DNA of 64,000 nucleotides from Desulfitobacterium_A sp034927245 (GTDB taxonomy: Bacteria; Bacillota; Desulfitobacteriia; Desulfitobacteriales; Desulfitobacteriaceae), in NCBI RefSeq assembly GCF_034927245.1, contig NZ_JAYFQK010000020.1, positions 1-64,000 on the forward strand, read 5' to 3'. Positions 58,528 to 64,000 of the stretch are shown piece after piece. Under the pieces are notes generated by a model. It was not told where the DNA came from and ran no database searches. It saw nothing but the letters and a program-made list of their open reading frames with translations. Position 1 is the stretch's first letter. The number at the start of each line of letters is the position of its first letter. A program made the translations under genes and the position numbers.

Positions 58528-59206
58528 ATTCCTTAAATTCCTTAAAATCTTTGGCCTTCTGAGTTAACCAGTTTACCCACTCTGTCAGTCCATTCCCGTT
58601 GCGGCAAGAAACTTCAAAGATTTGAATATCCGGATTAATCTGCCGAATATCCCGTTTCATATGATCCATATTGACGTCCGTCAATCCTTCAAGATCCATC
58701 TTATTGAGAACAACCGCCTGAGCATTGCGGAAAATCACAGGATATTTAGACGGCTTATCATCGCCCTCGACAATGCTTAAAACGATCACTTTAAATGCTT
58801 CTCCAAGATCAAAGTCTGCCGGACAAACAAGATTTCCCACATTCTCGATAACCATGAGATCCAGTGCCTTCCAATCAAACTCCGGCAAGACCTTACTGAC
58901 CATTTTACTGTCAAGATGACATGCACCGCCTGTATTGATTTGGATAACAGGAACCTTATAAACCGCTATGCGGTCCGCATCTTTATTTGTAAAAATATCT
59001 CCCTCGATAACCCCCACATGCAATTCAGCCGATAATAAGGGCAAGGTTTTTTCCAAAAGTGTTGTTTTCCCTGAGCCCGGTGATCCTATTACGTTAATGG
59101 CCAAACAATTATTTTTGCGAAAATGGGTTCGATTAACGTCAGCCTGCAGATCATTTGAGCCCAAGAGATTCGCCATCACTTCAATTTCACGTCGATTTGA
59201 TTCCAT
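58526..59206 (-). CDS. hypB: Hydrogenase nickel-incorporation GTPase HypB
   Basis: The 226-residue GTPase inserts nickel with HypA. The P-loop is GSPGSGKTTLLEKTL (38-52). The metal-site segment GACHLD lies mid-protein, and NKMD is the guanine specificity motif. There is no N-terminal histidine stretch, so storage of nickel is not expected. It overlaps hypA by one base and is convergent with the hya operon. Confidence 0.93.
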   Translation of the reverse strand: MESNRREIEVMANLLGSNDLQADVNRTHFRKNNCLAINVIGSPGSGKTTLLEKTLPLLSAELHVGVIEGDIFTNKDADRIAVYKVPVIQINTGGACHLDSKMVSKVLPEFDWKALDLMVIENVGNLVCPADFDLGEAFKVIVLSIVEGDDKPSKYPVIFRNAQAVVLNKMDLEGLTDVNMDHMKRDIRQINPDIQIFEVSCRNGNGLTEWVNWLTQKAKDFKEFKE

Positions 59207-59547
59207 TATTCAACCTCCATGCTTTCGATTAAAAGTTCCTCTCCTTGAATCACTTCAATGCCCGTATCACCACAATTTGGGCAAATAAATATCATTGTAT
59301 TAACATTAAACTCATGGTGGCATTTACGACAGCAACCGCGTATAGGAACCCGCTCCACAATCAGCTCTGCTCCTTCACACAAAGTATCCTTGCTATACGC
59401 TTCAAAGGCCATCTGCAATGCTTCCGGTACTGCATTAGTCAGTTCTCCAACCTTGAGTTTAACCTGTAGTACCCTCTTGACTTCATACTGGGAAAGAGTT
59501 TTTTCAATGGCCTCAAATACTCCCCCCATCAAAGACATTTCGTGCAC
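59206..59547 (-). CDS. hypA: Hydrogenase nickel-incorporation protein HypA
   Basis: The 113-residue nickel-delivery protein has the N-terminal MHEMSL (Ni ligands His2/Glu3). A zinc ribbon of two CxxC pairs follows: CRKCHHEF and CPNCGDTG. The order hypA-hypB on the strand opposite the hya operon means this maturation set has a separate transcript from hypFCDE. Confidence 0.94.
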   Translation of the reverse strand: MHEMSLMGGVFEAIEKTLSQYEVKRVLQVKLKVGELTNAVPEALQMAFEAYSKDTLCEGAELIVERVPIRGCCRKCHHEFNVNTMIFICPNCGDTGIEVIQGEELLIESMEVE

Positions 59548-59671
59548 ACCCTACCTCCTATGTCCTTCGAAACTATTCTATCCATTATTGAGCATATTAA
59601 TGTAATGTTTCGACATTTCAAGCAAATGTCCTCCATAAATATGTCATAACTGCGGCAGATGCACAACGACC

Positions 59672-60871
59672 CTACTCCTTAATTCTATTATACATATTTA
59701 ACATATCCGTTTCCGACATAATCTTAGGTACAGGATATAATGGGTTGCTTTCGGCAAGCGCACGCTTTGCCATTACCGGTATATCGCTGTCAGTAATACC
59801 GCTTACCTTTTTGGGTATTTCCATGCTTTCATTAAGTTTTTCGATCTCTTGGATGAATTTTAACGCCTTTTGTTCCACAGTATCACCGATTAACGCAATT
59901 CCTGCCCAATCGGCCAGCTCTGCTAAGGGTTTATACGCAGTTGCTCCGTAGTATTTTAAGACATAGGGTAGAATAATGGCATTCGCTAAGCCATGCGGGA
60001 TTTGGTAAAATCCGCCGAGTGTATGTGCTATCGCATGGACATTACCGACATAAGCTCGTGTGAAGGCTATTCCCGCATAGAAAGAAGCCTTTTGCATATT
60101 CGCACGCGCGGCAAGGTTTGTCCCATTCGAATAGGCTTCATAAAGATTTTCAAAAATAAGCTTGACCGCCTCCCGAGCATACTTTTTCGTCTGTCTTGTA
60201 TTGCTTCGGCCAATGTATGCTTCAACAGCATGGGTCAAGGCATCAAGACCCGTAGCAGCGGTAATATGAGGCGGGAGTTCTACGGTAAGCATTGGATCAA
60301 GAATTGCATAAAGAGGGATAAGTGAGATATCATTGATAGGATACTTTTCATGAGTCCGACTATCGGTAATCACGGCCGCAAGTGTTGTTTCACTCCCCGT
60401 ACCGGCTGTTGTGGGAATTGCAAACAGGGGCGGAATCTTACGCCTAACTTTAAATAAGCCCTTCATTTGAGAAATGCTTTTTTCCGGTCTTGCTATACGG
60501 GCACCTACGCCTTTAGCACAGTCCATAGGTGATCCCCCGCCAAAGGCAACAATTCCCTTGCATCGGTATGCTTTGTACATTTGTAATGCTTCCTCAATAT
60601 TATCAATCGTAGGGTTTGGAACTGTCTTGTCATACACTGCATAGTCGATGCCTTGATCTTTTAACCCCTTGAGCAGTTCGTCCATCAGTCCTAAGGATGA
60701 AATCACTGGGCCGGTTATAATCAAGACCGCTTCGATGCCCTTACTTTTAATGATTTCCGGAAGCTCTTGAAGACTATTTTCGCCCTCTAATAATTCCGGC
60801 TGACGCCAGGGCAGGAGGTTACTCAATACTTTTAAAGTGACTTGATATGTTCGGCAATACAGTTTATACAT
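59672..60871 (-). CDS. Iron-containing alcohol dehydrogenase
   Basis: This 399-residue group III alcohol dehydrogenase has the NAD motif AFGGGSPMDCAKG near 110-122, the AIPTTAGTGSETT segment, and metal ligands in DALTHAVEAY and HAIAHTLGGFYQIPHGLANAI. The substrate is not predictable: 1,3-propanediol, butanol and lactaldehyde dehydrogenases share these motifs. An AGAGGAGG site precedes the ATG. The CWB2-VanW gene upstream of its end is 43 bp away on the same strand, possibly unrelated. Confidence 0.88.
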   Translation of the reverse strand: MYKLYCRTYQVTLKVLSNLLPWRQPELLEGENSLQELPEIIKSKGIEAVLIITGPVISSLGLMDELLKGLKDQGIDYAVYDKTVPNPTIDNIEEALQMYKAYRCKGIVAFGGGSPMDCAKGVGARIARPEKSISQMKGLFKVRRKIPPLFAIPTTAGTGSETTLAAVITDSRTHEKYPINDISLIPLYAILDPMLTVELPPHITAATGLDALTHAVEAYIGRSNTRQTKKYAREAVKLIFENLYEAYSNGTNLAARANMQKASFYAGIAFTRAYVGNVHAIAHTLGGFYQIPHGLANAIILPYVLKYYGATAYKPLAELADWAGIALIGDTVEQKALKFIQEIEKLNESMEIPKKVSGITDSDIPVMAKRALAESNPLYPVPKIMSETDMLNMYNRIKE

Positions 60872-60914
60872 TCATAACCTCCTCTTTCCCCTATCGTGCT
60901 ATAGGACCCGTTCT

Positions 60915-62648
60915 TTACTGTTTGTAAAATTGAATGGTTAATGCATTTCCTTCAATAAAACTACGGATTAAGAGAGTCGTATCCGTATTATTCCTGAATT
61001 TAAAGTCAAGCACAGGAAAGGCTACTGTTGCATCCCGACCGGGTGGAACGTAACTGACTGGCAAAGAGTGAGGATGTCTTTCAATAACTTCTAGATGGGC
61101 AAGAAGCACTGTATTATACAGTGTGGAAGAAACTTGGCAGATTCCCCCGCCCAGTCCGGGAGCAAAGGCATCTCCTTCAATAATCAGCGCCTCTTTATAC
61201 CCCGCTTCACTTGTTCGCTCACCAACACTCTCATTGAATGAAAAGCGTTCACCGGGGGCAAGCTGTTTTCCGTCAAGTGCTTTTGCTGCAAGACGGATAT
61301 TCTCGGTACGGTTAACTTGACTTGAGTCAAATTGAGTCGAATATTGGGCGATAGGCACCGGTTGTTTAACGGTGAGATTAAGTTTAATCGATTTGTCATA
61401 TCCATCTACGATTCCCTCAAAGACATATACCCCGGGTTTGCCGGTATCAACCGATGTAGAGCTCCACTTTACAGGCACATCAAAAGTATCACTGTTATAA
61501 AGCTTAGCTTGAACCGTTTTCGGCAAAACATAAGTTTCGTTTTGAGTAACCGCCGTATTTATATCTTCTACAAAGCATATATTTGTTCCTTTTACTTTTC
61601 CTGAAATCAAGTCACTTGTATTTTCGATGATCTCACTCGGTACAACGCCGCTTCCACCAAAGGCCACAATGTTTGGGCTTACATGGTTCTCACAAAGCCT
61701 TTCCAGATATCGTGCTGTAGATTTTGGCAATGATGGTACAGAGGGATCAATAAAGAGGATGGGGTCTCCATATTTTGAGGCAACAGCACTGCCTGCCAAA
61801 GCATCGGCGAATCCGTAACCGTTAGCTAGGTAAACTGTTGATGGACTCGGTGCAAAGGTTTCCGCAATCGTTGTATTCGTATCAAAGCGGGATTCGCCTG
61901 TTAACCGTTCAACACTCGCATCAGGTAACAACTCCCTAATTTCTGATTGGACATGGTCTGAAATTACTCCTGTTCCCCCGGTGATATAGACTTTCGCAGG
62001 CTTCGTTTCATCAATATAGTTTCTTATCCTTGCGGGGAGTGTATCTTGGGAAGTTAATAAAATAGGCCAGCCATTATTCGCGGCAAAGCTTGAAATACTT
62101 AGGGCATCCGCATAGTGTTCACCTGGGGATATCACGACTGTCGATACTGATTTGTCATTAAGGGATCTCGCTATCTTATACGAGGTATCATACCTATCTA
62201 AGCCGATAATCCTCACTATATTTCTAAAACCAAGATCATTAAGACGTGTCTCAAATTCCGTACCTATTATGCCGGCACCACCGATGAGATAAATCGTGCC
62301 TGTTGGTTCTAGATGAACACGAACATAGTCAAGGGCATCTTTAAAACTATCGCTAGATGGATCAACGAGGAGGATAGGGGCCTCCTTTTGAAAAGCTAAG
62401 ACACTGGCCGATAATGCATCAGCGAAATCATTGCCCGTTGCCAATATGACATTCTTGACCTTTTCGTTTGCATAATATTCAGAGATAGCTTTAGCCGTCT
62501 CATACCGTGTGTCCCCTGCAAGCCGATACGTCCTTATTATTGGCGGTGCATCAACAGCGGGATTTAAACTATCCGCACCATAAACAGGTAGGCCGATAAA
62601 AAGGCTGCTCCATAAAACTAAAATAGATATGGGTATCTTCGTATTCAC
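60915..62648 (-). CDS. Cell-wall-binding CWB2-VanW-domain protein
   Basis: The 577-residue exported protein has a signal peptide (residues 1 to about 25). Three CWB2 repeats follow (about 40-340), each with the RLAGDTRYETA and ANGYGFADAL-type pattern. A bacterial Ig-like segment comes next (VKWSSTSVDTGKPGVYVFEG, near 400). A C-terminal VanW-like domain shows GERFSFNESVG, GGGICQVSSTLYN and HSLPVSYVPPGRDATVA. CWB2 domains anchor proteins to wall polymers; the VanW role is unknown. The start is a GTG with GGAGTGG upstream. The fusion is a clear three-part architecture. Confidence 0.85.
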   Translation of the reverse strand: MNTKIPISILVLWSSLFIGLPVYGADSLNPAVDAPPIIRTYRLAGDTRYETAKAISEYYANEKVKNVILATGNDFADALSASVLAFQKEAPILLVDPSSDSFKDALDYVRVHLEPTGTIYLIGGAGIIGTEFETRLNDLGFRNIVRIIGLDRYDTSYKIARSLNDKSVSTVVISPGEHYADALSISSFAANNGWPILLTSQDTLPARIRNYIDETKPAKVYITGGTGVISDHVQSEIRELLPDASVERLTGESRFDTNTTIAETFAPSPSTVYLANGYGFADALAGSAVASKYGDPILFIDPSVPSLPKSTARYLERLCENHVSPNIVAFGGSGVVPSEIIENTSDLISGKVKGTNICFVEDINTAVTQNETYVLPKTVQAKLYNSDTFDVPVKWSSTSVDTGKPGVYVFEGIVDGYDKSIKLNLTVKQPVPIAQYSTQFDSSQVNRTENIRLAAKALDGKQLAPGERFSFNESVGERTSEAGYKEALIIEGDAFAPGLGGGICQVSSTLYNTVLLAHLEVIERHPHSLPVSYVPPGRDATVAFPVLDFKFRNNTDTTLLIRSFIEGNALTIQFYKQ

Positions 62649-62851
62649 CTCAACGCCACTCCTTCAAATTCGAAATCCGAATAATTATCTCATGTTGAAG
62701 AAGTAAAGCCTGTCGAAAGAGATGCTAGTCTATCGTATTATTAATGGTAAAACAACCCCAAAGAACAAATATTCGAAACCATCACCTTTTTCATGCGCGA
62801 AAATAGATAATATACTGTTTAATACCCCATTTAAAGCTGATCAGCATTACA
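62649..62851. other. Gap without genes before the hairpin at 62852
   Basis: The 203-bp stretch contains a possible -10-like AATATACTG near 62807-62815 on the plus strand, but no reading frame I can support. Confidence 0.4.
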
Positions 62852-62888
62852 AACGGGTTCAGCTTTTATTACGCTGAACCCGTTTTTT
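62852..62888 (+). terminator. Orphan intrinsic terminator
   Basis: AACGGGTTCAGC (62852-62863) and GCTGAACCCGTT (62873-62884) form a perfect 12-bp stem followed by a T-run (to 62888). No plus-strand gene precedes it in the 200 bp upstream, so it could end a short untranslated transcript. Confidence 0.7.
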
Positions 62889-63006
62889 ATCCTACTTATT
62901 TAGTACAGGGTGTAAGGTTATTTCTCCATTTTTCTTATTTTTGGTATCTTATTTTAATTTGGGATATAATAATTAAAAAATTAGTCTAGGAAAGAAGGTG
63001 ATGCCC

Positions 63007-64000
63007 TTGACAACTAACAGAACCCCCAATAGATTAGCTCAAGAAAAATCTCCATATCTCCTCCAGCACGCGTATAACCCCGTAAACTGGTACCCCTGGA
63101 ATGAAGAGGCTTTTCAAAAAGCGAAAACAGAGAATAAACCTGTTTTCTTATCTATTGGGTATTCGTAGTGGTTTATATCCACATGTCACTGGTGCCACGT
63201 CATGGAACGCGAGTCTTTTGAAGACACGGAAGTCGCGGAGCTGCTCAACCGCAGCTTTGTCGCAATCAAGGTTGATCGTGAAGAACGGCCTGATATCGAT
63301 CACCTGTACATGGAATTCTGCCAGGCTTTAACCGGTTCAGGGGGATGGCCGTTAACGATTCTCATGACACCTGAAAAGCAGCCCTTTTACACGGGAACTT
63401 ATTTTCCCAAACACAGCCGCTACGGGCGACCCGGACTTGTCGACATCCTCAGCCAGGTCAGTGAACTTTGGGAAAAAGATGAAGAGAAACTTCGAAAATC
63501 CGCTAAAGAAATCATAAGAGCCATTACCTCTCCTAAAAAGCAGGGGCTTCTTGAACCTCAAAATTTAGGAGACAATTCCCTTGATTTCAGATCCTGGGCA
63601 AGTGATCTGATTGAACAAGCTTACCAAACCTTAGCCAAGAACTTTGATTCCCGCTTTGGCGGCTTTGGTCAAGCTCCCAAGTTTCCCTCCCCCCATAACT
63701 TGACTTTTCTGCTTCGCTATGCCAAAGACCATCCGGAAAGCCAAGCAAATACGATGATTCGAAAAACCCTTGATTCGATGGGTCAAGGAGGGATCTATGA
63801 CCATATTGGCTTTGGGTTTGCCCGCTACTCTACAGATCAAAAATGGCTTGTGCCCCATTTTGAGAAAATGCTCTATGACAATGCCTTGCTTGCTATTTCA
63901 TATATAGAAATGTACCAAGCGCAAAAGGAACCCCGGGATGCCCAAAAGGCAAAAGAAATCCTAACTTATGTTCTCCGTGATATGACTTCACCGGAGGGAG
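63007..64000 (+). pseudogene. DUF255 thioredoxin-domain (YyaL-like) gene with an in-frame TAG insertion, partial
   Basis: The frame, starting at TTG 63007 behind AAGAAGGTG, reads TPNRLAQEKSPYLLQHAYNPVNWYPW, then the core SIGYS. There a 15-base stretch (63166-63180, TAG TGG TTT ATA TCC) interrupts the usual SIGYSTCHWCHVM motif, and the same frame resumes with TCHWCHVMERESFEDTEV. Everything after is intact to the window edge. The family (N-terminal thioredoxin-like plus glycosidase-like fold, about 650-690 residues) has no such insert that I know of. It is probably a recent nonsense mutation by insertion, unless TAG is read as pyrrolysine in this organism. Confidence 0.75.

Noticed and set aside
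15..63990. CRISPR arrays, prophage or complete insertion sequences
   Set aside because: No regular direct-repeat arrays, phage structural genes or intact transposases are apparent on either strand. Only one possible IS200/IS605-type end is noted.

Overview
The window comes from a low-to-mid GC, spore-forming anaerobic Firmicute. An alpha/beta-type SASP gene, spore-associated small-protein families (DUF1657, DUF421, DUF4363), a CwlD-like amidase, a yybP-ykoY riboswitch, a Tat-exported NiFe hydrogenase and heavy corrinoid use all point that way. The mix suggests the Peptococcales/Desulfitobacteriales (Desulfosporosinus/Desulfitobacterium-like); this placement is inference from gene content, and no 16S or other marker is present.

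Region 1 (about 0.4-19.8 kb, minus strand) is an essentially complete nicotinate fermentation operon of the Eubacterium barkeri type, in near-biochemical order. Nicotinate dehydrogenase (ndhF, ndhS, ndhL, ndhM) is followed by enamidase (ena), 6-hydroxynicotinate reductase (hnr), two accessory genes (a UPF0280/ApbE-like protein and an AA_synth-family protein), 2-formylglutarate reductase (hgd), 2-(hydroxymethyl)glutarate dehydratase (hmd), dimethylmaleate hydratase (dmdA, dmdB), the B12-dependent 2-methyleneglutarate mutase (mgm), 3-methylitaconate isomerase (mii), a MutL/GlmL-like protein and 2,3-dimethylmalate lyase (dml). A sigma-54 activator gene lies immediately upstream. A near-consensus -24/-12 promoter and a palindrome at activator-site distance precede ndhF, so the pathway looks like a sigma-54 regulon. 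Nicotinate would go to propionate plus pyruvate.

Region 2 (19.8-29 kb) is mixed: cell-wall enzymes (DUF1287, NlpC/P60), small membrane proteins, a methyltransferase, a stand-alone MetH-activation-like protein, a UbiB kinase with a phasin-like partner, a YmaF protein, an SDR, a hemolysin-III protein, a broken stress-protein gene and a hairpin resembling the end of an IS200/IS605 element. Region 3 (29-38.7 kb) holds cwlD-like, prfC, sporulation-type small genes, a Gre/Rnk factor, a chromosomal ParM/ParR-like pair and a DUF815 ATPase.

Region 4 (38.7-41.9 kb) is a cobalamin-riboswitch-controlled cobT-cobU-cobS operon for finishing the cobamide lower loop. Region 5 (41.9-49.9 kb) carries a diguanylate cyclase, a TVP38 protein, a pspA/Tim44-like pair, an acyl-ACP thioesterase, a glycerate kinase and a TerC gene. 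It has two yybP-ykoY (Mn2+) riboswitches: one leads terC; the other lies on the opposite strand with its own promoter and terminator and no obvious manganese gene behind it.

Region 6 (49.9-59.6 kb) is a group-1-like uptake NiFe hydrogenase. hypF-C-D-E diverges from hyaA-B-C-D, and hypA-hypB runs convergently. Region 7 (59.6-64 kb) has an iron-type alcohol dehydrogenase, a CWB2-VanW cell-wall protein and a thioredoxin-domain (DUF255) gene interrupted by a TAG codon inside a 15-bp insertion; it runs off the window.
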